Assembly: GCA_020099315.1 (NCBI GenBank)
Contig: CP083650.1
Location: forward strand, 1,240,001 to 1,304,000
Length of the DNA: 64,000 bases
Direction of reading: 5' to 3'
Source of the DNA: Citrobacter europaeus
GTDB taxonomy: Bacteria; Pseudomonadota; Gammaproteobacteria; Enterobacterales; Enterobacteriaceae
In this document: piece by piece, positions 35,424-44,861 of the stretch
How positions within the stretch are numbered: position 1 is the stretch's first letter
How the letters are laid out: each line of letters starts with the position of its first letter
The notes under the pieces: generated by a model
Databases searched by the model: none
Told to the model about the DNA's origin: nothing
What the model saw: the letters and a program-made list of their open reading frames with translations, nothing else
Translations under genes and position numbers: made by a program

Positions 35424-36412
35424 TTTTTGCGGGACTCCTGAATTAACAAGACGATAAGATAAATACCGCCGAGGCTTACGGTGACAACGCCCACCGGAAG
35501 CTGATAAGGCATAAAGAGCTGTTGGGCGCATAAATCAGCCATCAGCAGCAGCAACGCGCCGCACAACGCCGACAGGGTTAATCCCCAGCGCGATGTGCCG
35601 CTAATCCGCCGCGCGATATGCGGGGCGACAAGGGCAATAAACGAGATTGGACCTGCCAGCGCGGTGGCGGAAGCGGTCAGTACAACCGCTACCAGCATCA
35701 TCATCAGACGTGAGCGTTCTACACTGACGCCAAGCGCGCAGGCGCTGTCATCACCCATTTCCAGCAAACGCATCCGGCGTACCAGCAGCGTGGCGCACAC
35801 CAGCATGATGATAATCAGTGGGGCAGAAGGCCAGGTCTTGGCCCAGGTCAGGCCATTGAGCGAACCGGCGTTCCACAGCCCGGCCGTCAGCGCGGTTTCT
35901 AATGATGCTTTCAGCAATAGCCAGGTGTTGAACGCGACCAGCATAGCGCGTATGCCGATACCAATAATAATCAGCCGGAAGGTGTCGATACCATTGCGCC
36001 AGGCGAGCGCCCAGACTATCAGAGAGGTCAGGACCCCACCCAGCATGGCTGCCAGCGCGATAGCGGTAAGATGCTGTCCGAACAGTACCATTGCCACCAG
36101 CACACCGCTCCAGGCCCCGGTATTGAAACCCATCACATCCGGGCTACCCAGCGGGTTGCGCATCAGCGACTGAAATATTGCGCCGCTCACGCCGAGTGCC
36201 GCGCCAATCAATAGCGCCATGAGCACGCGTGGTAAACGCCATTCGGTCACCACCAGTGTAATGCTACGCGGCGCATCGCCGAGCAGGGCAGCAATAATTT
36301 GCTGGGTTTCCAGCGTAACGACGCCGCTACGCAGGCTCCACAAGCCAACGGCGAGACATCCTACAACCAGCAGCAGGCTGCTGATTATCAGGCGGCGAGG
36401 GAGGTGCATCAT
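35420..36412 (-). CDS. fepG: Ferric enterobactin ABC permease FepG
   Basis: 330 residues, as in E. coli. FecCD-family permease with about 9-10 membrane segments; the coupling region ALGVSVERSR and the family stretches GAIFQSLMRNPLGSPDVMGFNTGA and GPISFIALVAPHIARR are intact. It pairs with FepD to form the inner-membrane channel for ferric enterobactin. It overlaps fepD upstream (ATGA) and fepC downstream. Confidence 0.97.
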   Translation of the reverse strand: MMHLPRRLIISSLLLVVGCLAVGLWSLRSGVVTLETQQIIAALLGDAPRSITLVVTEWRLPRVLMALLIGAALGVSGAIFQSLMRNPLGSPDVMGFNTGAWSGVLVAMVLFGQHLTAIALAAMLGGVLTSLIVWALAWRNGIDTFRLIIIGIGIRAMLVAFNTWLLLKASLETALTAGLWNAGSLNGLTWAKTWPSAPLIIIMLVCATLLVRRMRLLEMGDDSACALGVSVERSRLMMMLVAVVLTASATALAGPISFIALVAPHIARRISGTSRWGLTLSALCGALLLLMADLCAQQLFMPYQLPVGVVTVSLGGIYLIVLLIQESRKK

Positions 36413-37416
36413 GCGCCACCTCCACGCGGTTTCCGCCGTACCAGAAAGATAAGCACCGGCGCGCCGATGAAGGCGCTGACCACCGAAACGCGCAGCTCAC
36501 CGGGGGCAATCAGACGACCGATGATATCGGCAATCAGTAACAGAGAAGGGGTTGCCAGCAGGGTTACGGGCAGTGACCAGCGGTGATCAGCCCCCACCAA
36601 CCAGCGCGCCATATGCGGCATCATCAGGCCAATAAAAGCGATAGGGCCGACAATCGCGGTTGCACTGCCGCACAATACGGTAATCACCAGCAGGCCAATA
36701 AACTGCGTGCGAGCGACTTTACTGCCAAGCGCGGTAGCGGTGTCGCTGCCAAGGCTCAGACTATTCAGTGCCCGGCTGAGGAATAACGCGACAGCCGCAG
36801 CAATCAGTACCGGTACCAGAACAACCTTTAGCGTTTGCAGGCTACGGATATCCAGTGAACCGGCCTGCCAGAAACGCAACTGGTCGTAGACGTCCGGATT
36901 GAGCAGGGCGATGCCGGTAGATAATCCTTCCAGCACCGCGCCCAGCGCTACGCCCGCCAGCGTCAGACGTACCGGGCTTAACTGTCCGCCGCCCTGGCTA
37001 CCGGTAAATGCAACGATCAGTGATGCGGCCAGCGCCCCGCAAAAGGCCATCAGCAGTTGCTCTTGCGCAGAGGAAAAGCCGAACAGCGCGGCTCCCAGCA
37101 CAATAGCGAAGCTGGCGCCAGAGTTGACGCCCAGAATACCGGGATCGGCGAGAGGGTTACGCGTGAGCGTTTGCATTAATGCGCCAGCCAGGCCAAGCGC
37201 GCCACCCGCGAGCAGCCCCGCCAGCGTGCGCGGCAGGCGCGCGTCCAGCACGATGGTGCAATCAGCGCTTTGACAACTGCCGGTGAGTGCATCCAGCACC
37301 ACGGAGGCAGGTAGCGACTTGGCGCCAATAACCAGACTTAATACCGTGGTGAGAACAAGTAATAACAATAGTCCGGGCACGGCGAAGGCGCGTGTCGCGG
37401 AAACAGAGCATGACAT
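36409..37416 (-). CDS. fepD: Ferric enterobactin ABC permease FepD
   Basis: 335 residues. FecCD-family permease and partner of FepG; GALMQTLTRNPLADPGILGVNSGA and GPIAFIGLMMPHMARW are diagnostic. First gene of the fepDGC operon, divergent from entS around a near-consensus Fur box. GGAAGTTGAT precedes the ATG. Confidence 0.97.
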   Translation of the reverse strand: MSCSVSATRAFAVPGLLLLLVLTTVLSLVIGAKSLPASVVLDALTGSCQSADCTIVLDARLPRTLAGLLAGGALGLAGALMQTLTRNPLADPGILGVNSGASFAIVLGAALFGFSSAQEQLLMAFCGALAASLIVAFTGSQGGGQLSPVRLTLAGVALGAVLEGLSTGIALLNPDVYDQLRFWQAGSLDIRSLQTLKVVLVPVLIAAAVALFLSRALNSLSLGSDTATALGSKVARTQFIGLLVITVLCGSATAIVGPIAFIGLMMPHMARWLVGADHRWSLPVTLLATPSLLLIADIIGRLIAPGELRVSVVSAFIGAPVLIFLVRRKPRGGGA

Positions 37417-37428
37417 ATCAACTTCCCT

Positions 37429-37447
37429 GATAATGATAGTAATTATC
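37429..37447. promoter_or_regulatory. Fur box between fepD and entS
   Basis: GATAATGATAGTAATTATC matches the 19-bp consensus GATAATGATAATCATTATC at 17 of 19 positions and is followed by CGTTATC. It controls fepDGC and entS divergently, as in E. coli. Confidence 0.9.
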
Positions 37448-37525
37448 GTTATCGATCTTATTTGGATATGTTAGCATGTGCAGCCATCGAATGGATATTG
37501 AAAAAGTACCTGGTAAGGCTCTGTA

Positions 37526-38764
37526 ATGAATCGACAATCCTGGCTGCTCAATCTCAGCCTGTTAAAGACCCACCCTGCATTTCGCGCCGTCTTCCTCGCC
37601 CGTTTTATTTCCATTGTCTCTCTGGGGCTACTCGGCGTGGCGGTTCCGGTACAGATCCAGATGATGACTCAGTCGACCTGGCAGGTAGGTTTATCGGTGA
37701 CGCTGACCGGCAGCGCAATGTTTATTGGCCTGATGGTGGGCGGGGTGCTGGCCGATCGCTATGAGCGTAAAAAAGTGATCCTGCTGGCGCGTGGAACCTG
37801 CGGCGTCGGCTTTATTGGTCTGTGTCTGAATGCGCTGCTGCCCGAACCATCGTTACTGGCCATTTATCTGCTTGGCTTATGGGACGGTTTCTTTGCCTCG
37901 TTGGGCGTAACCGCTTTGCTGGCGGCAACGCCGGCGCTGGTCGGGCGCGAGAATTTGATGCAGGCCGGGGCAATTACCATGCTGACGGTACGCCTGGGTT
38001 CGGTAATTTCGCCGATGCTTGGCGGGGTGCTGCTCGCGACCGGCGGCGTGGCCTGGAACTACGGGCTGGCGGCGGCGGGTACTTTCATTACCTTGCTGCC
38101 GTTGTTGAGTCTTCCCGCGTTGCCGCCTCCGCCACAGCCGCGTGAGCATCCGCTGAAATCGCTGCTGGCAGCATTTCGCTTTCTGCTTGCCAGCCCGCTA
38201 ATTGGCGGCATTGCGCTGCTCGGCGGTCTGCTGACTATGGCGAGCGCCGTGCGCGTGCTGTATCCGGCGTTGGCAATTAACTGGCACATGTCGAGCGCGC
38301 AAATTGGTCTGCTGTATGCCGCCATTCCTCTTGGCGCGGCAGTGGGGGCATTGACCAGCGGACAGTTGGCGCACAGCGTTCGTCCGGGACTGATCATGCT
38401 GGCATCAACCGTAGCGTCGTTCCTGGCAATTGGTCTGTTTGGCTTGATGCCGGTCTGGCAGCTTGGGGTTGTCTGCCTGGCGCTGTTCGGCTGGTTGAGT
38501 GCGGTCAGCTCTTTGTTGCAATACACCCTGTTACAGACGCAGACGCCGGAAGCAATGCTTGGGCGAATTAACGGTTTGTGGACGGCGCAGAACGTTACCG
38601 GCGATGCGATTGGCGCGGCGCTGTTAGGTGGTCTGGGCGCGATAATGACGCCGGTCGCTTCGGCAAGCGTGAGTGGCTTTGGGCTGGTGATTATCGGTCT
38701 GCTACTGCTGCTGCTGTTGGGTGAAGTGCGCCGATTCCGACAAATGCCCGTGAATGCCAGCTAA
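37526..38764 (+). CDS. entS: Enterobactin exporter (MFS)
   Basis: 412 residues (E. coli 416), 12 predicted membrane segments. Major-facilitator exporter moving enterobactin from cytosol to periplasm. The loop motif VLADRYERKKVILLARG between segments 2 and 3 is the MFS signature. It is divergent from fepD and convergent with fepB; a REP element lies after its stop. Confidence 0.96.
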   Translation: MNRQSWLLNLSLLKTHPAFRAVFLARFISIVSLGLLGVAVPVQIQMMTQSTWQVGLSVTLTGSAMFIGLMVGGVLADRYERKKVILLARGTCGVGFIGLCLNALLPEPSLLAIYLLGLWDGFFASLGVTALLAATPALVGRENLMQAGAITMLTVRLGSVISPMLGGVLLATGGVAWNYGLAAAGTFITLLPLLSLPALPPPPQPREHPLKSLLAAFRFLLASPLIGGIALLGGLLTMASAVRVLYPALAINWHMSSAQIGLLYAAIPLGAAVGALTSGQLAHSVRPGLIMLASTVASFLAIGLFGLMPVWQLGVVCLALFGWLSAVSSLLQYTLLQTQTPEAMLGRINGLWTAQNVTGDAIGAALLGGLGAIMTPVASASVSGFGLVIIGLLLLLLLGEVRRFRQMPVNAS

Positions 38765-38781
38765 CGTTATGCCCAGGGGAG

Positions 38782-38809
38782 GCCGGATAAGGCATTAGCC
38801 GTATCCGGC
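38782..38809. repeat. REP element between entS and fepB
   Basis: GCCGGATAAGGC / GCCGTATCCGGC, the palindromic core of enterobacterial REP sequences, in the 53-bp gap between two convergent genes. Confidence 0.85.
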
Positions 38810-38817
38810 GCGGGCGA

Positions 38818-39774
38818 TTAAAACAGAGCCGACAGACGCTGCAGCAGCAATGTCGCGCTGTAGTAGTCGAGACGGAAGGTTTCCGTACCCAGAGCATAAA
38901 CACGTTTATTCTGCACGGCTGGCAGATGCGCCAGAAGCGGATTGGCATAAATGGCATCGGCATCTTTGCTGTCGCCAGCAAACAGGAACAGCGCTTTGCC
39001 GTTCAGGCCAGCCGCCAGGTTCTCACCGCCAAGCTGGATGATATCGTGGCGTTTGCCCTGACTCTGGCTGGTGTGCAAACCGGCAGGCAGCGGGGCCAGC
39101 GTGAAACCTAATTGCTCCATCAGTTTGCCCTGCGCCGACTCAGGGGTCCACAGGTTGGCGCTGTGCGCCGCGGCGGTATACACCAGCGCGCTGACCGGTT
39201 GTGGCGGCAGGGTGATACGTTGCTTAACCGCCTGCAGTTGCTTATCAAACTCGGCAATACGGGATGCCGCCTGTTGTTCCTGACCGGTAATTTCACCTAA
39301 CTGGGTCAGTAACGACTGCCAGCTTTTATCGTCGTAATTAATGATGAGCGTTGGCGCAATGGTGGACAGCTGATCGTAAAGCGCGAGGGCTGAATCGCCC
39401 CCAGTGGCGCTTATCAGAATCAGATCCGGCATTTGTGCCGCTACGGCCTCAGCGCTCGGTTCCCCGATGTACAAACGGCTCAGTTTGCGCGCCTTTGCCA
39501 CTTCGCTCCACTGGCGTAAAAAGCCCTGTGCATCGCCGATGCGGTTGTTCGGCGTAGTGGCACCGCTGGCGATGACCGGGGCATCAATCGCCAGCAGCGA
39601 GCCGGTGAGGGTGACGCTGGTGGAGACAATTCGCTGTGGCTTATGCTCCAGCGTATGCGTGCCGCGACTGTCGGTAACCTGACGCGGCCAGTCGGCGGCG
39701 TGCCCTGAAGAAATTCCTGAAATAGATAAACCAGCCAGTAAGAGCACGGTGCGACAAAAAGAGGGGAGACTCAC
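38818..39774 (-). CDS. fepB: Periplasmic ferric enterobactin-binding protein
   Basis: 318 residues, the E. coli length. Signal peptide cleaved after SGHA (about residue 27). TroA/FepB-type substrate-binding protein with two lobes joined by a long helix; KPQRIVSTSVTLTGSLLAIDAPV is the family opening. It carries ferric enterobactin from FepA to FepDGC. It is monocistronic and divergent from entC, sharing a Fur-controlled promoter region. Confidence 0.96.
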   Translation of the reverse strand: MSLPSFCRTVLLLAGLSISGISSGHAADWPRQVTDSRGTHTLEHKPQRIVSTSVTLTGSLLAIDAPVIASGATTPNNRIGDAQGFLRQWSEVAKARKLSRLYIGEPSAEAVAAQMPDLILISATGGDSALALYDQLSTIAPTLIINYDDKSWQSLLTQLGEITGQEQQAASRIAEFDKQLQAVKQRITLPPQPVSALVYTAAAHSANLWTPESAQGKLMEQLGFTLAPLPAGLHTSQSQGKRHDIIQLGGENLAAGLNGKALFLFAGDSKDADAIYANPLLAHLPAVQNKRVYALGTETFRLDYYSATLLLQRLSALF

Positions 39775-39799
39775 GTATCAGCATCCTGTTATCAGTATA

Positions 39800-39818
39800 A
39801 GTAATGCTTCTCATTTTC
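39800..39818 (-). promoter_or_regulatory. Fur-box-like site, fepB side
   Basis: On the minus strand GAAAATGAGAAGCATTACT matches the Fur consensus at about 14 of 19 positions; it lies ~26 bp upstream of the fepB start. Confidence 0.55.
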
Positions 39819-39914
39819 ATTGTTAGTGGGCAAGGATGCAAGCCAAAGTCGCACATTGTGCTACCACAAGAGTTGACATACCGGCGCTTTGCTTTTAGGT
39901 TAGCGACCGAAAAT

Positions 39915-39933
39915 ATAAATGATAATCATTATT
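39915..39933 (+). promoter_or_regulatory. Fur box upstream of entC
   Basis: ATAAATGATAATCATTATT contains the uninterrupted palindrome AATGATAATCATT and matches the Fur consensus at 15 of 19 positions. It lies ~30 bp upstream of entC, head of entCEBAH. Confidence 0.85.
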
Positions 39934-39961
39934 AGAGCCTTTATCATTTTTGGAGGATGAT

Positions 39962-41137
39962 ATGGATATGTCACTGGCCGAGGAAAAAACGCAGACTATG
40001 CCGACGCTCGCTCCCGACAGTTTTTTCTTTATGTCGCCGTATCGTAGTTTTACGACGTCAGGATGCTTCGCCCGCTACGCGGAACCGGCAATTGATGGCG
40101 ATTCGCCAGACAGCCCATTCCAACAAAAAATGCATGCACTGTTTGCGGATGCCAAATCGCAGGGCATCGCGAACCCCATCATGGTAGGGGCGATTCCTTT
40201 TGATACCCGCCAGCCGTCATCGCTGTTTATTCCCCGCTCGTGGCAGACGTTCTCCCGAACGGCGAAGCAGCAGTCATCACGTTACTTTAACGCACATCAG
40301 TCGCTGAACGTTGTTGAACGTCAATCGATCCCGGAACAGGATTTCTTTGAAGATATGGTCAGCCGGGCGGCTGCGCTGACGGCAACCCCGAAAGTCGACA
40401 AAGTGGTGTTGTCACGCCTGATCGATATCACCACCGATGCCAACATTGACAGTGGCGCGCTGCTGGAGCGCCTGGTGGCGCAAAATCCGGCCAGCTACAA
40501 CTTCCATGTGCCTCTGGAAGACGGCGGCGTATTGATTGGCGCCAGCCCGGAACTGCTGTTGCGCAAAGAAGGCGATCGTTTTAGCTCATTGCCGCTGGCA
40601 GGCTCGGCACGTCGTCAGCCAGATGATGTGCTGGATCGAGAGGCGGGGATCCGCCTGCTGGCCTCCGAGAAGGATCGCCATGAGCACGAACTGGTGACGC
40701 AGGCGATGAAAACCGTCCTGCGCGATCGCAGCCGTGAACTGCAATTGCCTTCTTCACCGCAACTGGTTACCACGCCAACGCTCTGGCACCTTGGCACACC
40801 GTTTGAAGGTAAAGCCAACGCGCAGGAAAACGCCCTGACGCTGGCGTGTCTGCTGCATCCGACGCCTGCGCTGAGCGGTTTCCCACATCAGGTTGCACGC
40901 AACATTATCGCCGAGCTGGAGCCGTTCGATCGCGAACTGTTCGGCGGCATTGTTGGCTGGTGCGATGCCGAAGGTAACGGTGAATGGGTGGTGACGATCC
41001 GCTGCGCGAAGCTGCTGCGTAATCAGGTTCGTTTCTTTGCTGGCGCCGGGATTGTTCCGGCCTCTTCCCCGGTTGCGGAATGGCGTGAAACGGGGGCCAA
41101 GCTCTCCACGATGTTGAATGTTTTTGGACTGCATTAA
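39962..41137 (+). CDS. entC: Isochorismate synthase
   Basis: 391 residues from the ATG at 39962, the exact E. coli length. Chorismate-utilising enzyme converting chorismate to isochorismate, the first committed step to enterobactin. The C-terminal chorismate-binding domain shows VDKVVLSRLIDI, GASPELLLRKEG, LPLAGSARR and GGIVGWCDAEGNGEWVVTIRCA. GGAGGATGAT is the ribosome site. First gene of entCEBAH under Fur control. Confidence 0.97.
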   Translation: MDMSLAEEKTQTMPTLAPDSFFFMSPYRSFTTSGCFARYAEPAIDGDSPDSPFQQKMHALFADAKSQGIANPIMVGAIPFDTRQPSSLFIPRSWQTFSRTAKQQSSRYFNAHQSLNVVERQSIPEQDFFEDMVSRAAALTATPKVDKVVLSRLIDITTDANIDSGALLERLVAQNPASYNFHVPLEDGGVLIGASPELLLRKEGDRFSSLPLAGSARRQPDDVLDREAGIRLLASEKDRHEHELVTQAMKTVLRDRSRELQLPSSPQLVTTPTLWHLGTPFEGKANAQENALTLACLLHPTPALSGFPHQVARNIIAELEPFDRELFGGIVGWCDAEGNGEWVVTIRCAKLLRNQVRFFAGAGIVPASSPVAEWRETGAKLSTMLNVFGLH

Positions 41138-41170
41138 GAGCCTTATTGACCAGGCTTCTGAGGAGCGATA

Positions 41171-42781
41171 ATGAGTATTCCTTTCACCCGCTGGCCGGAG
41201 GAGTTTGCCCGCCGCTATCGTGAAAAAGGTTACTGGCAGGATTTGCCGCTGACCGACATTCTGACCCGTCACGCAGAAAGCGATCATACGGCGGTAATTG
41301 ATGGTGAACGCCATCTGAGCTATCGCCAGCTAAATCAGGCCGCTGACAATCTCGCCTGCAGCCTGCGCCGTCAGGGGATCAAACCCGGTGAAACCGCGCT
41401 GGTACAACTGGGCAATGTGGCTGAGCTGTATATCACCTTCTTTGCGCTGCTCAAGCTGGGCGTAGCCCCGGTGCTGGCGTTATTCAGCCATCAGCGTAAC
41501 GAACTAAACGCCTATGCCAAACAGATTGAACCGGCGCTGTTGATTGCCGATCGCCAGCATGCGCTGTTTAGCGGGGACGATTTTCTTAACGCGTTTGTGG
41601 CTGAACACAATTCAGTGCGCGTGGTGCAACTGCGTAATGATGAAGGTGAACACAATCTACAAACGGCGATAAGCCAACCTGCGACTGATTTTACCGCCAC
41701 GCCGTCGCCCGCTGATGAGGTGGCGTACTTCCAGCTTTCCGGCGGGACGACCGGGACGCCAAAGCTAATACCTCGTACCCATAACGATTACTACTACAGT
41801 GTGCGTCGCAGCAATGAGATTTGCCGCTTCACCGGGGAAACGCGTTATCTGTGCGCGATCCCGGCGGCGCATAACTACGCCATGAGTTCGCCTGGCGCAC
41901 TGGGCGTATTCCTGGCCGGCGGCACCGTGGTGCTGGCGGATGACCCGAGCGCAACCCTGTGTTTCCCGCTAATAGAACGGCATGAGGTTAACGTCACGGC
42001 GCTGGTACCGCCTGCGGTGAGCCTGTGGTTGCAGGCTATTGCGGAATGGGGCAGCAATGCGCAATTGGCTTCGCTGACGTTGTTGCAGGTTGGTGGGGCA
42101 CGTCTTTCCGCCACGCTTGCGGCGCGTATTCCTGCAGAGATTGGCTGCCAGCTGCAGCAGGTCTTCGGCATGGCGGAAGGGCTGGTGAACTACACCCGTC
42201 TGGATGATAGCCCGGAGCGCATCATCAATACCCAGGGTCGCCCAATGTGTCCCGATGATGAAGTCTGGGTGGCGGACGCTGATGGCAATCCATTAGCCCA
42301 GGGTGAAACCGGACGCCTGATGACGCGTGGCCCTTACACCTTCCGCGGCTACTTCAAAAGTCCAGAGCACAATGCCAGCGCCTTTGACGCCAACGGTTTT
42401 TATTGTTCCGGCGATCTGATCGCTATCGATCCGGATGGTTATATCACCGTTCAGGGACGCGAGAAGGATCAGATCAACCGTGGTGGGGAGAAGATCGCTG
42501 CTGAAGAGATTGAAAACCTGCTGCTGCGCCATCCATCGGTGATCCATGCCGCGTTGGTCAGTATGGATGACGAACTGATGGGCGAGAAAAGCTGTGCCTG
42601 GCTGGTGGTAAAAGAGCCGCTGCGCGCGGTGCAGGTGCGTCGTTTTCTACGTGAACAGGGCGTGGCGGAATTCAAATTACCTGACCGCGTTGAATGCGTT
42701 GAGTCATTACCGCTGACCCCGGTTGGGAAAGTGGATAAAAAACAATTACGTCAGTGGCTGGCAGCACGTTCACTGGCCTGA
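41171..42781 (+). CDS. entE: 2,3-dihydroxybenzoate-AMP ligase
   Basis: 536 residues, the E. coli length. Adenylates 2,3-dihydroxybenzoate and loads it on the EntB carrier domain. ANL-superfamily motifs: SGGTTGTPK starting at Ser190, the YRQ opening (LSYRQLNQAADNLAC), FYCSGDL, GREKDQINRGGEKI (hinge) and the catalytic Lys in PVGKVDKK. It lies 33 bp after entC and 13 bp before entB. Confidence 0.97.
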   Translation: MSIPFTRWPEEFARRYREKGYWQDLPLTDILTRHAESDHTAVIDGERHLSYRQLNQAADNLACSLRRQGIKPGETALVQLGNVAELYITFFALLKLGVAPVLALFSHQRNELNAYAKQIEPALLIADRQHALFSGDDFLNAFVAEHNSVRVVQLRNDEGEHNLQTAISQPATDFTATPSPADEVAYFQLSGGTTGTPKLIPRTHNDYYYSVRRSNEICRFTGETRYLCAIPAAHNYAMSSPGALGVFLAGGTVVLADDPSATLCFPLIERHEVNVTALVPPAVSLWLQAIAEWGSNAQLASLTLLQVGGARLSATLAARIPAEIGCQLQQVFGMAEGLVNYTRLDDSPERIINTQGRPMCPDDEVWVADADGNPLAQGETGRLMTRGPYTFRGYFKSPEHNASAFDANGFYCSGDLIAIDPDGYITVQGREKDQINRGGEKIAAEEIENLLLRHPSVIHAALVSMDDELMGEKSCAWLVVKEPLRAVQVRRFLREQGVAEFKLPDRVECVESLPLTPVGKVDKKQLRQWLAARSLA

Positions 42782-42794
42782 AGGAGAAAAAGAG

Positions 42795-43652
42795 ATGGCA
42801 ATTCCTAAACTGCAGGCTTATGCGCTACCCACGGCGCTTGATGTTCCTGTGAACAAGGTCGACTGGGCGTTTGACCCTGAACGCGCCGCGCTGCTGATCC
42901 ACGACATGCAGGATTATTTTATCGGCTTTTGGGGTGATAACTGCCCGATGATGGAGCAGGTTGTCGCTAACATCGCCGCACTGCGTCAGTACTGTAAAGA
43001 GCATAACATTCCAGTGTATTACACCGCTCAGCCGAAAGAACAGAGTGATGAAGACCGCGCTCTGCTCAATGATATGTGGGGACCGGGTCTGACGCGTTCA
43101 CCGGAACAGCAAAAGATTGTTGAGGCGCTGGCCCCGGATGAAGCGGATACCATTCTGGTGAAATGGCGTTACAGCGCATTTCATCGCTCCCCGCTGGAAC
43201 AGATGCTCAAGGAAACCGGTCGTAATCAACTGATCATTACCGGGGTGTATGCGCATATCGGCTGTATGACCACCGCAACGGACGCCTTTATGCGTGATAT
43301 CAAGCCGTTTATGGTTGCCGATGCGCTGGCGGACTTTAGCCGTGACGAGCATCTGATGTCGCTGAAATACGTGGCAGGGCGGTCCGGGCGCGTAGTGATG
43401 ACTCAGGAGTTATTACCGACCCTGGTCCCGGCCACTAAGGATGCGTTGCGCAGCGTTATTCTGCCGCTGCTGGACGAGTCTGAAGAGCCGATGGATGATG
43501 AAAACCTGATCGACTACGGGCTGGATTCTGTGCGCATGATGGCGTTGGCGGCGCACTGGCGTAAAGTTCATGGCGACATTGATTTCGTGATGTTGGCGAA
43601 AAATCCGACCATTGACGCCTGGTGGACGCTGCTCTCCCGCGAGGTGAAGTAA
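42795..43652 (+). CDS. entB: Isochorismatase / aryl carrier protein
   Basis: 285 residues. The N-terminal isochorismatase (residues ~1-210) hydrolyses isochorismate to 2,3-dihydro-2,3-dihydroxybenzoate; DMQDYF holds the catalytic Asp and GVYAHIGCMTTATDAFMRDI the core. The C-terminal aryl carrier domain (~215-285) has the phosphopantetheine Ser245 in YGLDSVRMM, as in E. coli. The start at 42795 follows AAGGAGAAAAAGAG. Its stop overlaps the entA start (TAATG). Confidence 0.97.
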   Translation: MAIPKLQAYALPTALDVPVNKVDWAFDPERAALLIHDMQDYFIGFWGDNCPMMEQVVANIAALRQYCKEHNIPVYYTAQPKEQSDEDRALLNDMWGPGLTRSPEQQKIVEALAPDEADTILVKWRYSAFHRSPLEQMLKETGRNQLIITGVYAHIGCMTTATDAFMRDIKPFMVADALADFSRDEHLMSLKYVAGRSGRVVMTQELLPTLVPATKDALRSVILPLLDESEEPMDDENLIDYGLDSVRMMALAAHWRKVHGDIDFVMLAKNPTIDAWWTLLSREVK

Positions 43653-44407
43653 TGGCCGGATTTGATTTTGCAGGGAAAACCGTCTGGGTAACCGGGGCGG
43701 GAAAAGGGATTGGCTATACCACGGCGCTGGCATTTGCGCATGCTGGCGCTGAGGTGACAGGATTCGATCGCGAGTTTCCTCAGGATAACTACCCGTTTAC
43801 GACCGAAGTGCTGGATGTGGCGAATGCCGGACAGGTGGCTGAGGTGTGCCAGCGCGTCCTTCAAGCGCGCGAGCGTTTGGATGTGTTGGTCAATGCCGCA
43901 GGTATTTTGCGTATGGGGGCCACCGATGCGCTGAGCGCTGAGGAGTGGCAGCAGACGTTTGCGGTAAACGTTGGCGGGGCGTTCAATCTGTTTCAGCAGA
44001 CGATGGCGCAGTTTCGTCGCCAGCAGGGCGGGGCGATCGTGACCGTCGCGTCGGATGCGGCGCACACACCGCGTATCGGCATGAGCGCCTACGGCGCGTC
44101 AAAAGCCGCGTTGAAAAGCCTGGCGCTGACCGTCGGACTTGAGCTGGCGGGTAGCGGTGTGCGTTGTAATGTGGTTTCACCAGGCTCGACCGACACTGAC
44201 ATGCAGCGTACGTTGTGGGTTAGTGATGACGCGGAGCAACAGCGCATTCGTGGGTTTGGCGAGCAGTTTAAGCTAGGTATTCCGCTGGGGAAAATCGCCC
44301 GGCCGCAGGAAATCACCAACACCATTTTATTTCTCGCCTCTGACCTTGCCAGCCACATTACGCTGCAGGATATCGTGGTGGACGGCGGCTCTACGCTGGG
44401 GGCATGA
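43652..44407 (+). CDS. entA: 2,3-dihydro-2,3-dihydroxybenzoate dehydrogenase
   Basis: 251 residues (E. coli 248). SDR enzyme that oxidises the EntB product to 2,3-dihydroxybenzoate with NAD. TGAGKGIG cofactor motif at about residues 14-21, NAAG and YGASKAAL are intact. It overlaps entB by one base and entH at the 3' end, so the operon is tightly packed. Confidence 0.97.
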   Translation: MAGFDFAGKTVWVTGAGKGIGYTTALAFAHAGAEVTGFDREFPQDNYPFTTEVLDVANAGQVAEVCQRVLQARERLDVLVNAAGILRMGATDALSAEEWQQTFAVNVGGAFNLFQQTMAQFRRQQGGAIVTVASDAAHTPRIGMSAYGASKAALKSLALTVGLELAGSGVRCNVVSPGSTDTDMQRTLWVSDDAEQQRIRGFGEQFKLGIPLGKIARPQEITNTILFLASDLASHITLQDIVVDGGSTLGA

Positions 44408-44409
44408 CC

Positions 44410-44823
44410 ATGATCTGGAAACGTCATTTAACGCTGGATGAACTGAATGCTACCAGTCAGAACACGATGGTGGCGCATCTTGGCATGGTTTATACCCGAC
44501 TGGGGGATGATGTGCTGGAAGCCGAAATGCCGGTGGATAGCCGCACGCATCAGCCGTTTGGCCTACTGCACGGCGGCGCGTCGGCGGCTCTGGCGGAAAC
44601 GCTGGGTTCGATGGCGGGTTATCTGATGACGCGCGACGGGCAGTGCGTGGTGGGGACGGAACTGAACGCTACCCATCATCGGGCGGTTGCGCAGGGGAAA
44701 GTGCGCGGTGTCTGCCAGCCGCTGCACCTCGGGCGTCAGAGCCAAAGCTGGGAAATCGTTATCTTTGATGAACAGGGACGACGCTGTTGCACCTGTCGTT
44801 TAGGCACTGCAGTGATGGGGTGA
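44410..44823 (+). CDS. entH: Enterobactin proofreading thioesterase
   Basis: 137 residues from the ATG at 44410, giving MIWKRHLTLDELNATS as in E. coli; an ATG two codons upstream overlaps the entA stop (ATGA) and may be used instead. Hotdog-fold thioesterase (HGGASAALAETLGS helix) that frees EntB from wrongly loaded acyl groups. Last gene of entCEBAH. Confidence 0.96.
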   Translation: MIWKRHLTLDELNATSQNTMVAHLGMVYTRLGDDVLEAEMPVDSRTHQPFGLLHGGASAALAETLGSMAGYLMTRDGQCVVGTELNATHHRAVAQGKVRGVCQPLHLGRQSQSWEIVIFDEQGRRCCTCRLGTAVMG

Positions 44824-44827
44824 AGAT

Positions 44828-44850
44828 AAGCGCGTCGTTTAGACGCGCTT
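44828..44850. terminator. Hairpin between entH and the autotransporter gene
   Basis: AAGCGCGTC / GACGCGCTT, perfect 9-bp stem with a GTTTA loop, between convergent stops. Confidence 0.65.
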
Positions 44851-44861
44851 CGTAACACCAG

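Noticed and set aside
41171..44823. Possible second siderophore system in entE-entB-entA-entH
   Set aside because: All genes match the standard enterobactin operon in order, length and active sites.
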